Shown here one piece after another: positions 1 through 8,783 of a stretch of 64,000 nucleotides of DNA. The position numbers and the translations under genes are program-made. The notes beneath the pieces were generated by a model. The model did not search any database and had not been told where the DNA came from. It worked only from the letters and a program-made list of their open reading frames with translations. Origin of the DNA: Synechococcus sp. AG-679-C18 (lineage in GTDB: Bacteria; Cyanobacteriota; Cyanobacteriia; PCC-6307; Cyanobiaceae). The stretch covers positions 1 to 64,000 of the forward strand of contig QCUL01000010.1 of NCBI GenBank assembly GCA_003210755.1, given 5' to 3'. Every line of letters starts with the position of its first letter. Positions within the stretch are counted from its first letter, which is position 1.

Positions 1-257
1 AGTTTCTAGCAACAAATACTACATCCAAGAAAATCATAATTTTCAAATCATCTTTAGAAGCCATCTCAAGTTTTCAGTGATTTCTCAGCTAACTTTCAGC
101 TATCCGAATAAATGAGAATCGGCGAAACTAATTTTTTCCATCCAATACATTTCACCCGCAATTTAACAAGAAATCGACCGAGATCGTATCATTTGTTACG
201 CCAATACTTGAAGCATTCTTAGGCTTAGGTAGAGTGTTTATAAGCTAATTAATTGTT

Positions 258-584
258 TTGGCAAAAACCGAAGACTACAAGCACCTTACAAAAAAAATGA
301 GTCAGGTGAGTAAATTTGAATTTTACAACGATATTAGCTTGCATAATAAAGAATATACGATTGGAATTGCTTTAGCTCTTACCCTGGGATGGTGTGGAGT
401 TCACAGATTTTGGCTTGGTGATAGCAAAGGAGGCTTTATCTATTTAATATTTTTCTGGACTTTGCTTCCATTTATCTTCTCCATCGTCGATGCAATATGC
501 ATGAAACGCACTTGCAAAAAAATAAACAATGATCACGCTGTGGATGCCTTTAAAAAATATTCAGAAATTAGTTTACCTATATAA
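258..584 (+). CDS. TM2-domain membrane protein
   Basis: Small integral membrane protein of the TM2 family, 108 aa. Two hydrophobic segments (about residues 33-50 and 59-80) flank the family signature GWCGVHRFWLGD at about 44-55, followed by a turn rich in G and K. The function of bacterial TM2 proteins is mostly unknown. The first possible start is a TTG at 258; an ATG at 297 (residue 14) would give a 95-aa protein that still keeps the whole domain and may be the true start. It lies in the AT-rich block at the left edge and is convergent with the ferritin gene. The family call is firm, the role is not. Confidence 0.8.
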   Translation: MAKTEDYKHLTKKMSQVSKFEFYNDISLHNKEYTIGIALALTLGWCGVHRFWLGDSKGGFIYLIFFWTLLPFIFSIVDAICMKRTCKKINNDHAVDAFKKYSEISLPI

Positions 585-697
585 ATTATGAGCATTTCAA
601 AAGAAAGCGTTAATCAAAAATTTGTTAGATTAGCGTTTTCTTTTGAAATTCATCCAAAATTTAAATTTCAGCAAGTCATCTTGCTTCAAGCAAATAG

Positions 698-1231
698 TTA
701 AGCGGCAGTCGCAGGACTAAAGCCTGACGCACTTTGCATATTAGCCAAGAATGTACCATCAAAGAATTGCTGGTCAAGCAAAAGCATTGCTGCAGTATTT
801 GTGTTGGCCAATTTAAGCCTTTTGCAGATAAAACGAGCTTCAGATTCTTCTTTAACCTGTTCATCAATAAACCAATCAAGCATAACGGTTGCAGGTCTAT
901 TATTTATGCGCTCAGCAATTCCATAAATATGATTAATAGAAGCTGTCACCTCCTTTTCCATAGAATAAACATTAGAGAACAATGCCTCTAAGGAATCCCA
1001 TTCGTAATCTGGAGCATTAATCGAAGGAAGTTCGACTTTTTCATCGTTATCAACAAGAAAAGCAATCATGCGAGATGCATGCGTTCTTTCCTCATTACTT
1101 TTAGTCTCCATATATGTAGAGAATCCAATTAAATCCTTTTCACGGAGCCAAATAGACATCGCAAGATAAGTATGACTTGCCTGAAATTCGCAAGCAAGGT
1201 GATTGTTAATAGCAGAAGTTAGTTCGTTCAT
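698..1231 (-). CDS. Ferritin, non-haem iron storage
   Basis: 177-aa ferritin that oxidises Fe(II) and stores it as a mineral in a 24-subunit cage. The four-helix-bundle ligand set of prokaryotic FtnA is visible: Glu15, Tyr22, Glu48 and His51 (the ExxH of helix B), Glu92, then Gln125 and Glu128 in DEQVKEE. Length is normal (about 165-180). No haem-binding Met of bacterioferritin is evident, so FtnA-type is preferred. It lies 106 bases downstream of feoB on the same strand with a hairpin in between, which suggests that Fe(II) uptake and storage are co-located. Related ferritins are known from coastal marine Synechococcus; which paralogue this is cannot be told here. The ATG at 1231 fits the family N-terminus. 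Confidence 0.93.
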   Translation of the reverse strand: MNELTSAINNHLACEFQASHTYLAMSIWLREKDLIGFSTYMETKSNEERTHASRMIAFLVDNDEKVELPSINAPDYEWDSLEALFSNVYSMEKEVTASINHIYGIAERINNRPATVMLDWFIDEQVKEESEARFICKRLKLANTNTAAMLLLDQQFFDGTFLANMQSASGFSPATAA

Positions 1232-1281
1232 GAAAGATGAAAAGTACGCAATGAAGAAGCAGGAGTGAATGCAATTTTGAA

Positions 1282-1329
1282 CTAAGAAATCACATCACTC
1301 TCTGTACTAAAAGCTGTGTGATTTCTTAG
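1282..1329 (-). terminator. Hairpin between feoB and ferritin
   Basis: Perfect 13-base inverted repeat: left arm 1282-1294 (CTAAGAAATCACA), right arm 1317-1329 (TGTGATTTCTTAG), 22-base loop. It starts 9 bases after the feoB stop in the minus-strand direction and precedes the ferritin start by about 50 bases. No strong U-run follows (TTCAAAATTGC), so it could be a weak terminator, an RNA processing or stabilising element, or a protein-binding site. Confidence 0.55.
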
Positions 1330-1337
1330 GTAATCAA

Positions 1338-3179
1338 TCAACTAAATATTAGGCCCCAGGATTGATAGAAACCAAATGCAACTACCCATGCCACAACCAT
1401 CGATACTGTAACCGAGAAAATAGTGAAACGAGCTGATTTAGTTTCACCCCAAATGGTTGCGACCGTGGTCAAACATGGAACATAAAGCAAGCTAAAGAGG
1501 CAGTAACTAAATCCTTGACGGAAAGTAATGACACCACCCAATGTTGTTTTTAAAGCATCACTTCCTTCCCCTAATCCATACATTGTTGCAACAGCAGCTA
1601 GTTGAACTTCCTTAGCAACGAAACCGATAATTAAAGAGACTGTAAGAAGTGGGTTGATCCCTAATGGCGCCATCAATGGTTGAAAGAACGTCCCAATTCG
1701 TCCAGCATATGTATTCATTCCTTCAGCCCCACCTGGATAATTCGTTAAGTACCAAGTGATACATGTGCCGATAATCATGAATATTGCAAGATTTCTTACA
1801 AAGGTTGTCATTTCACTCCAAACATTCAAAGCAACCTGCTTAAACGTAGGAGTTCTATAAGGAGGCAATTCAATAACGAATGGATCCTTAGACTTGAACT
1901 GGCCACTAAGATTAAATATCATGGCCAAAACAAATGCAACTACGAAACTAATAATATAAAGTAACCAAAGAGCAAATCCGCCTACAATTCCAGGCAGTAT
2001 GATTCCCAAGAAAAATACAAATACTTGCAATCTAGCTGAGCAAAGTGCAAAAGGTATGATTAAAATAGAAAGCAACCTTTGAGTTTTAGATCTAATCGTC
2101 CTAGTGCCCATGATGGCTGGAACATTACATCCAAATCCAAACAATTGAAGAACAAATCCTCGACCATCTAACCCAGCAGCACGCATGAGTGCATCCATTA
2201 GGTATGCAGCTCTTGATAAATAACCACTATCTTCTAACGCAGTCATAACTACAAAGAAGAAGGCGACTAGCGGAACAAAACCAAGTAATGCCGCGAATCC
2301 AGCATATGGACCATTAATAATGAAGTCACTAAAACCTTTGGGAAGAAAGGAAAGAGAAGGCTCAATAGCGGCGCCTTGAAGCCAATCAGTAAAGTTTCCT
2401 ACTGGATCTTGCAAGGGCATCCCCACAAACCAGATAGCCAGAAAAACGGCAAGCATCGATATAAAAAATATCGGCAAGCCGACAACTCTATTCAATAAGA
2501 TAGAATCTAATCTATTACTGAAGGTGGTAACATCTTCGGAAGGCATTTCAACACCTATCTTACACACTTCATCCATATCATTGTCAGTGACTTTATTGGA
2601 GCGGAAAAAGTTTGCTATGTCACTGCATTTATAAGAATCATCGATTGTTTGCAATTTGTCCCAAATGCCCTGTATCGCTAAAACGCATCCACTACCATAT
2701 TTAGCACTGATCGTAAAAACAGGCATATTGAGAGTTTCAGACAACTCTTTAGTATTTATCTTTACTCCAAATCGTTTAACCTCGTCCGCCATGTTTAACA
2801 TCAACACGCATGGGAGGCCTAGTCTCTGCACTTGCAGAGGCATTAAAATTTGCCTATCAATTTGAGAAGCATTAATAACACAAACGATGAGATCAAAGTT
2901 ATAATTTTCTAAAAATTTCTGAACGACCAATTCATCTTCGGTAAATCCTTCTAAATCATAAATTCCTGGGAGGTCAACAAACTCATAAGTTTTTCCATTA
3001 TTGTCCAAATTAGCTTGCATAAAATCAACAGTTAATCCCGGCCAGTTCGCAACACCAGCGTTTGACTTGGTAACTGTATTGAAAAAAGTAGACTTACCCG
3101 TGTTGGGCTGACCTATAAAGACAATTCGAGGGATTTTGTTTTTGGTTTGGACTGACGAGGCTGAACTTGCAACAATCAT
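1338..3179 (-). CDS. feoB: Ferrous iron transport protein FeoB
   Basis: 613-aa inner-membrane Fe(II) transporter with an N-terminal G domain. G1 is GQPNTGKS at 23-30, the G2 Thr lies in WPGLTV near 50, G3 is DLPG at 69-72 and G4 is NMAD at 129-132. A helical linker follows, then the membrane part from about residue 230 with the two conserved Gate regions (for example the GFVPLVAFFFVVMTALEDSG stretch and the FGCNVPA motif). It is shorter than the E. coli protein (about 770 aa), as is common for compact cyanobacterial FeoB. feoA lies directly upstream on the same strand (start 3473, stop 3216; 36-base gap), so the two form an operon. The AT-rich composition is unlike the genes after 5.1 kb. Confidence 0.96.
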   Translation of the reverse strand: MIVASSASSVQTKNKIPRIVFIGQPNTGKSTFFNTVTKSNAGVANWPGLTVDFMQANLDNNGKTYEFVDLPGIYDLEGFTEDELVVQKFLENYNFDLIVCVINASQIDRQILMPLQVQRLGLPCVLMLNMADEVKRFGVKINTKELSETLNMPVFTISAKYGSGCVLAIQGIWDKLQTIDDSYKCSDIANFFRSNKVTDNDMDEVCKIGVEMPSEDVTTFSNRLDSILLNRVVGLPIFFISMLAVFLAIWFVGMPLQDPVGNFTDWLQGAAIEPSLSFLPKGFSDFIINGPYAGFAALLGFVPLVAFFFVVMTALEDSGYLSRAAYLMDALMRAAGLDGRGFVLQLFGFGCNVPAIMGTRTIRSKTQRLLSILIIPFALCSARLQVFVFFLGIILPGIVGGFALWLLYIISFVVAFVLAMIFNLSGQFKSKDPFVIELPPYRTPTFKQVALNVWSEMTTFVRNLAIFMIIGTCITWYLTNYPGGAEGMNTYAGRIGTFFQPLMAPLGINPLLTVSLIIGFVAKEVQLAAVATMYGLGEGSDALKTTLGGVITFRQGFSYCLFSLLYVPCLTTVATIWGETKSARFTIFSVTVSMVVAWVVAFGFYQSWGLIFS

Positions 3180-3215
3180 GAATTTAAATTTGAGAGAAGT
3201 GATCTGTTGTAGAAA

Positions 3216-3473
3216 TTAAGATTTAGAAATTAAAACTAGTTTTGCTTCTGTCTTGCGAATTGCAATTTCTGTTGTACTGCCTACTCGGACCTGATAGGGA
3301 TCTCCTGCAGGAGCTTTACGCAATACTTTGACTGTTTTGCCTTTGCGTAAACCCATTGCGATCAGTCGATCCCTAAATCCATCTCCAATTTGAGAGCCAT
3401 CACTGACAACATCGACAACCATTGCTGTACCATCTGATACATCTAAATCACTTAATGTCAATTGTGTAGTCAT
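3216..3473 (-). CDS. feoA: Ferrous iron transport protein FeoA
   Basis: 85-aa SH3-like FeoA, the small cytosolic partner of FeoB. The typical sequence is visible: a DVSDG turn, IGDGFRDRLIAMGLRKGKTVKVL, and a C-terminal strand with GSTTEIAIRKTEAKLVLI. The frame is open up to 3584, but the internal ATG at 3473 (MTTQLTLSDL) gives the normal family length and start. It is the first gene of feoA-feoB. A short AT-rich palindrome-like stretch around 3504-3526 could hold a Fur site, but the match to the consensus is poor. Confidence 0.92.
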   Translation of the reverse strand: MTTQLTLSDLDVSDGTAMVVDVVSDGSQIGDGFRDRLIAMGLRKGKTVKVLRKAPAGDPYQVRVGSTTEIAIRKTEAKLVLISKS

Positions 3474-3757
3474 TTTGAAATAGCGAGGAATTCGAGATTG
3501 GGCATTAATTGCGAATGATAATTGAAAGAAGAGCGGTAAGCTATTTCGATACCAGCAAGACAAACACACATTAATTATAAACAAACTAACAATTCATGCA
3601 AGTAACATTTTATTTCTGATATTGATGCAAACGTTACCCACCAAAAGACTTTAGCATTGGTACATTCTCTTGATTATCAATTATTGCAACGCAATCAATC
3701 ATTTGACAAAGTCAGCTTCTGATCTAAGATGTATAGTACTAAAAACAAAGGAATTTA

Positions 3758-4249
3758 ATGTTTTTATTGGAATTCGAGATTATTGTTTTAATCGTTTTTC
3801 TTGTTATTGCGTATTCGAGACGGTCTGTCATTGTTAGATATTTGGCTAAGCAAAGATACGAACGTGCTGCAAAAAAAGCTATCAGTGCCTTCAAGAAATT
3901 GGAGAAAAACGGTGGTCAATTAGCGATTTTCAACCATCTCGTTAAACAAGGACATATCATTAGATCAAAGAGGCGAGTCGGCAAATTTTACATGATCCCT
4001 AATTTTATAGTTAATGGTGAAAAGCAGGATGTTATGCTACGTATGTCTGATAATAGTGAACCGTTTTGGGTTGCTTTATCTATCCTATATAAATCTTCGA
4101 TTCAAGACAATTACTTTTCGTCCGATCTTGCTGTGCCTGATCTTTGGAGTGATGATTTCGAACAGCTCTACATTCACTGGCATAATAACTTTCACAAGAA
4201 TCTCACTTTTTCGAACTCAAATGATGTTTGGATGGAAAGCATAGCTTAA
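3758..4249 (+). CDS. Membrane-anchored protein of unknown function
   Basis: 163 aa, not recognised. The N-terminus has one membrane segment (about residues 4-20, LLEFEIIVLIVFLVIAYS) followed by Arg/Lys-rich residues (RRSVIVRYLAKQRYERAAKKA), so the rest is probably cytosolic (positive-inside rule). The soluble part is about 120 aa, mixed alpha/beta by appearance, ending in an acidic and aromatic stretch. The gene diverges from feoA. It is AT-rich like its neighbours and has no obvious partner. An ATG-preceding AAAGGAATTTA could serve as a ribosome site. Confidence 0.6.
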   Translation: MFLLEFEIIVLIVFLVIAYSRRSVIVRYLAKQRYERAAKKAISAFKKLEKNGGQLAIFNHLVKQGHIIRSKRRVGKFYMIPNFIVNGEKQDVMLRMSDNSEPFWVALSILYKSSIQDNYFSSDLAVPDLWSDDFEQLYIHWHNNFHKNLTFSNSNDVWMESIA

Positions 4250-4672
4250 TTCAATCAAGCTTAATAATATTTATCCAATAATCTCAAACAACCCTCAATT
4301 CTGTTTTGCAAAAAATCTTTAATTAATTAATTATTTTTATACATATTTTAATGCTTTGGAAACTTATAGCATGCCAGCAATAGAAGAATTAAATCTTTTT
4401 AAATTAAGCTCTACTTTATTTTAATCAGATCTTCCTCAATCAACTCTCTTTCGTTTACTGATAAATAACTAAAATACTTTTATTTTTAGTTTTCTTCAGA
4501 AATAGATATCGAAAACAAATGAAGCGGGATTTTTTCAAGATTCGAGCAGAATGTCTTTTTACTTGACAGCACTAAATTATTACAGGAGCGGGAACTTAAA
4601 AGTAATTATACTCATTCCAGTCATAATGCATCAGATTTTACCAAAATTAAAATTTAGAGTAACGCTTAATAC
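4250..4672. other. Intergenic, AT-rich, no gene seen
   Basis: About 420 AT-rich bases. The only structure I see is a weak inverted repeat AACTAAAA (4467-4474) / TTTTAGTT (4484-4491) followed by TTCTTC, which could end transcription from the 163-aa gene. A TTGACA hexamer at about 4564 has no well-spaced -10 partner. Confidence 0.4.
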
Positions 4673-4822
4673 ATGCCGAATGAATTGATTGAGCAAGTAT
4701 TACTTTGTATTGAAAAATCATCGATGGAAATCTTTGTTGGTCTTTGCATCATTCCCTTCTTGAGTGCACTTTTTATTCAGGCAGGACAGAACGAGGAATC
4801 TGATGACCATGATTTTTTATAA
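4673..4822 (+). CDS. Putative 49-aa single-span membrane peptide
   Basis: Short open frame, ATG at 4673 to TAA at 4820-4822, 49 aa. An N-terminal polar part (MPNELIEQ) is followed by one hydrophobic stretch of about 17 residues (FVGLCIIPFLSALFIQA, about 21-37) and an acidic tail (NEESDDHDFL). This hydrophobic-span-plus-acidic-tail layout is protein-like and unlikely to arise in random AT-rich DNA, but there is no homology evidence available. Marine picocyanobacteria carry many such small membrane proteins. Confidence 0.45.
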   Translation: MPNELIEQVLLCIEKSSMEIFVGLCIIPFLSALFIQAGQNEESDDHDFL

Positions 4823-5117
4823 TTTCAAACTCTTGTGTATCGACACTTAATTTTACCCTAAATAGTTATGCCGTTAATTAAAAGGTTGACTTATCAAATA
4901 GAGCTGGGGTCATCTAACAGTTTCAAGCAAAGCATTATTTATTATGCTACAGATGCATACAATTTGCACCTGATTCAATTCACTAGTCAAAATGTCAGCG
5001 ATCCACCTTCCCCCCTTTAGAACATTTCTATGCATTCAAACAAGCTTACATAAGCCGTCGATGATCAATCTTCGGAAGCATTGATATTTTCAACACTGGA
5101 TCGACAAAATATAAATT
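4823..5117. other. Intergenic, composition boundary
   Basis: About 295 bases without a recognised gene. Base composition changes here from AT-rich (left) to around 55-58% GC (right), marking the right edge of the iron block. No repeat, integrase or tRNA is seen at the edge. Confidence 0.4.
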
Positions 5118-8100
5118 CTATGTGCTTTTTTCTGCATGGCCCCACCCACCGCCTCCAGGAGTTGCAATCCAAAGTCGGTCGCCTATCTGGACACTCTCCT
5201 CAAAACAAGCAGGTTTTTTCTGCCAAGCACCTCCAGCTTTACTCAACCAAGTCACTCCAAGGGAGCCTGCCTCTCCACCAGCCAAACCAAACGGCGCAAT
5301 CCGTCGAGATCCAGACAACAGAGCCACCGTCATGGGGGCAAGAAAACGAATCTGACGCTCAAGCCCATCACCACCAACCCAGCGACCTCTGCCTCCACTT
5401 CCCCGGCGCAGTTGAAAGCGTTCCAAGCGCACAGGGAAGCGCTGTTCAAGGATTTCTGGATCCGTAAGTTTGGAATTAGTCATGTGGGTCTGAACTGCGG
5501 TTGATCCGTTAAAACCCTGACCAGCTCCTCCACCACCAGTGATTGTTTCGTAGTACTGAGAGCGTTCATCCCCAAAAGTGAGATTGTTCATCGTTCCCTG
5601 AGCAGCCGCCATCACACCCATTGCTGCAAATAAAAGATTGCATAGCGCCTGCGAGGTCTCCACATTGCCCGCCACAACTGCAGCTGGTGGTATTGGATTG
5701 AGTAGAGATCCCTTCGGGACGATCAGCGTTAATGGCTCAAAACAGCCCGCATTTAGTGGTATCGATTCGTCTACCAAACAACGCAAAACGTACAACACAG
5801 CAGCTTTGGTGACTGCCAACGGAGCATGAAAATTGTGCGCACCCTGGGGGCTAGTACCTGAGAAGTCCAAGCAAGCGGTACGCGCCTTGTGATCAACATG
5901 CACAGCTAACGCCAAGTGAGCGCCATGGTCTAGCTCCACTCTGAAGTGCTGATCGGCCAAACGACTGATCACACGCCTCACTACTTCTGCCGCATGGTCT
6001 TGAACAAAACGCATATAGCTATTCACGCGACAAGATCCTTCACAAACCATTAGCCGTTCGAGTTGATCAACTCCGAGGCGATTAGCAGCCACTTGAGCTT
6101 GCAAATCCGCCCAAAGAACATCTGGTGCGCGCGGTGGCTGTCGCTGCGCAGTCAAAATTTTGTCCCACTCTTTCCGATTCAGAATGCCCCCGCGCAGAAG
6201 TGACCAGTTGCGCAAAAGAAGTCCTTCATCATCGATCGTTCGACTGAAGGGGGGCATTGACCCAGGCGTTAACCCTCCGACATCAGCGTGATGTCCGCGG
6301 CAGGCAACGTAATAGCTAGGACAATCTCCCTCTCCAAACACAGGTGTAATGGCCGTGATGTCTGGCAGATGAGTGCCCCCGTGATAAGGATCGTTGCTGA
6401 GAACTGTTTCACCCGGTTGTAGCGACGGGCGCTCACCATGCTGAATCTGGAAAAGCAGATCAACCACAGACTCACCCATTGAGCCCAAATGAACCGGAAT
6501 ATGGGGAGCGTTAGCGACAAGCCCACCCTTGTGATCGAACAAAGCGCAAGAAAAATCCATTCGCTCGCGAATATTGATAGAGCGACTGGACTGCTTAAGC
6601 CGCTCTCCCATCTGTTCAGCAATCACCATGAAGCGGTGATGAAACAAGCTCAGGTCCACCGGATCTGGACCATCAACGACCTTTTCCCGCGCTGACATCT
6701 GAGCGGGGAGCTCAGCACTACTCAGCAACAAACATCCACTTTCATTGCACTTAGCTGACCACCCTGGCTCGAGCACGGTGCAGCCCGTTGCATCAATGAT
6801 TAAGGCTGGCCCTTGAAGACGTTGATGCGTTGCAAGCTCATGGCGCTGCATCAATGGAACGTTCTTCCAACCCTGCCCAGGCCAGTGAATATTGACCGTT
6901 TTGTTGAAAACTCCAGATATCGGCAACGAGGCTGGTGCTAAGGGAGTTTTGTCCTGGCTAAGCGATGGAACAGCGATCACCTCAACTTCCAACCGCTCCA
7001 GAATCAAGGGTGAAGTACGGGTTGGCTCATAGCCGAAGCGCTGCAAGTGAGCTCGATCAAAATCCTTTTCCAACTGCGAGATCTGCAATGTCAAAACGTT
7101 CTCCGCGATCGAGATCAGTAATCCCTGCTCGGAGGAAACATCCCGAAGTTCAAGCCGAATACGGTGATCAAATTGAGACGCACTAGCTGCCCCTGTTGCC
7201 TGCAGTTGCTCCTCTGCGGAAGTCAACTCCTGACGAATGAGTCCAGAAACAGTCACCAACGAATCCGTCTCGAGAGCACGCCTCACAACGATCTGTCGCC
7301 ATTCGCGCAGGCGTGCCTGACCTAACCCAAAGGCCGACAACACGCCAGCGAGTGGATGGATCAGAACTTCGCGGAGGCCGAGCTCACCTGCGACTCGGCA
7401 AGCCAATTGGCCAGCCGCGCCGCCATAGGCCACAAGCACCCCACCACGGATATCGTGACCCCGGAACAAAGAAACCTGCTTGATGGCACCAGCCATCGTT
7501 TCTACCGCTAAGTCAAGAGCCCCCTCAGCAAGCGACTCAGGCTCGCAACCCAGTTGGCAAGCAAGCTCTTGAAAGCGCTCTCGCACAACCTCTAGATCTG
7601 GACTCATATCCGCAGTGGGGCCGAAAACAGACGGAAATGCCTCCACCTGCAGACGACCAAGAAAAAAATGGGCGTCTGTGATCGTTAAAGGGCCACCTCG
7701 TCGGTAAGAAGCAGGACCAGGGTCAGATCCAGCAGAGCGGGGACCCACCTGCAAACGATCACCATCACTGCGAATAATCGAGCCTCCTCCCGCGGCGACG
7801 GTATGGATTGGAAGTCGTGCCGCAGATAGTTCAAGCCCTGCAATTTTGGTGTCAGAACTGCGCTCCCAGTCGCGGTCGGAAGCACCCGCTGGCAAACAGA
7901 AGACATCGGTGCTGGTGCCTCCCATGTCCAACCCCACCAGGGCCTGATCTCCAAAACCAGCATTCTCGGCTGCAGCAACGGCCCCAATCATTCCGCCCGC
8001 AGGCCCTGAGAGAATCGTGTCCTTTGCCAGAAGCTGCTGAGGACATTGCAAGGAACCGCTCGAGGTCATGACTCGCAGCCTTGTCTCTCCTCCAAGAGCC

Positions 8101-8783
8101 TCTTGCACTTGTTCGAGATAACCAAATAACAGCTGTTCCACTGCGGCTTCAACGACAGTGGTCTGAGCACGGGCTACCAACCGCGGCAAAGGACTGACCT
8201 GATGGGAACAAACCACCGTGGGGAAACCGATCGCTCTCGCCAGATCAGCCAATAGCAACTCATGGCGCGGCTCCCGCCACGAATGCATTAAGGCAATGGC
8301 ACAAGCGCTGATTCCGGAACGTTGATAAGCACTCAGCTTCTCCGCAAGCTCAGCATCGAGGCGGAGGGGTTCCACTTCCTCCCCATCGGCGTTCAAACGC
8401 CCAGCCGATTCGACAATCACAGCAGCCAGAGATTGAGGGGCTTGAATCTCCAGTGCGAACAGATCAGGACGATGCTGATCACCAATCAAAAGCAAATCGG
8501 CCAAGCCCTGATTAGTCACCAATAGAACCGGGGCCCCAGCCCCCTCAAGCAAGGCATTTGTCGCAACCGTGGTGCCCAAGCGAACCTCGCGGATCAAGCC
8601 CCGCGGGATCGGCATTTGAACAGGCAAACGCAATTCTTCCCTGATGGCACGAACAGCGGGGTCAGCAGGATCACTGGATTGCTTTGAGAGCACCTTGCGA
8701 ACCACAAGCTGACCTCCTGGCCCCATGCCAACTAAATCTGTGAATGTTCCGCCTCGATCAATCCAAAATCGCCAATTGTTCAA
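5118..8783 (-). CDS. 5-oxoprolinase (fused HyuA/HyuB type)
   Basis: ATP-dependent hydrolysis of 5-oxoproline to glutamate, recycling pyroglutamate from glutathione and peptide turnover. The protein is about 1221 aa. The N-terminal hydantoinase A-like ATPase half has IDRGGTFTD close to the start and a second phosphate motif GLDMGGTSTD near residue 290. The C-terminal hydantoinase B-like half starts near 690 and shows GGTHLPDITAITPVF, RGHHADVGG and a Gly-rich GGGGAGQGFNG region. Fusion of both halves is normal for eukaryote-like and cyanobacterial 5-oxoprolinase. The open frame reaches 8819, but a TTG at 8783 forms a TTGA overlap with the nagB stop and puts the ATPase motif at residue 7, so I prefer it. 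Specific substrate is by family, since hydantoinases look alike. Confidence 0.88.
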   Translation of the reverse strand: MNNWRFWIDRGGTFTDLVGMGPGGQLVVRKVLSKQSSDPADPAVRAIREELRLPVQMPIPRGLIREVRLGTTVATNALLEGAGAPVLLVTNQGLADLLLIGDQHRPDLFALEIQAPQSLAAVIVESAGRLNADGEEVEPLRLDAELAEKLSAYQRSGISACAIALMHSWREPRHELLLADLARAIGFPTVVCSHQVSPLPRLVARAQTTVVEAAVEQLLFGYLEQVQEALGGETRLRVMTSSGSLQCPQQLLAKDTILSGPAGGMIGAVAAAENAGFGDQALVGLDMGGTSTDVFCLPAGASDRDWERSSDTKIAGLELSAARLPIHTVAAGGGSIIRSDGDRLQVGPRSAGSDPGPASYRRGGPLTITDAHFFLGRLQVEAFPSVFGPTADMSPDLEVVRERFQELACQLGCEPESLAEGALDLAVETMAGAIKQVSLFRGHDIRGGVLVAYGGAAGQLACRVAGELGLREVLIHPLAGVLSAFGLGQARLREWRQIVVRRALETDSLVTVSGLIRQELTSAEEQLQATGAASASQFDHRIRLELRDVSSEQGLLISIAENVLTLQISQLEKDFDRAHLQRFGYEPTRTSPLILERLEVEVIAVPSLSQDKTPLAPASLPISGVFNKTVNIHWPGQGWKNVPLMQRHELATHQRLQGPALIIDATGCTVLEPGWSAKCNESGCLLLSSAELPAQMSAREKVVDGPDPVDLSLFHHRFMVIAEQMGERLKQSSRSINIRERMDFSCALFDHKGGLVANAPHIPVHLGSMGESVVDLLFQIQHGERPSLQPGETVLSNDPYHGGTHLPDITAITPVFGEGDCPSYYVACRGHHADVGGLTPGSMPPFSRTIDDEGLLLRNWSLLRGGILNRKEWDKILTAQRQPPRAPDVLWADLQAQVAANRLGVDQLERLMVCEGSCRVNSYMRFVQDHAAEVVRRVISRLADQHFRVELDHGAHLALAVHVDHKARTACLDFSGTSPQGAHNFHAPLAVTKAAVLYVLRCLVDESIPLNAGCFEPLTLIVPKGSLLNPIPPAAVVAGNVETSQALCNLLFAAMGVMAAAQGTMNNLTFGDERSQYYETITGGGGAGQGFNGSTAVQTHMTNSKLTDPEILEQRFPVRLERFQLRRGSGGRGRWVGGDGLERQIRFLAPMTVALLSGSRRIAPFGLAGGEAGSLGVTWLSKAGGAWQKKPACFEESVQIGDRLWIATPGGGGWGHAEKST

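Noticed and set aside
3504-3526. Fur-box-like stretch upstream of feoA
   Set aside because: Only one of the three hexamers matches the NATWAT pattern, so I did not list it as a site.
4467-4491. Inverted repeat AACTAAAA/TTTTAGTT
   Set aside because: AT-rich and short; expected by chance in this composition.
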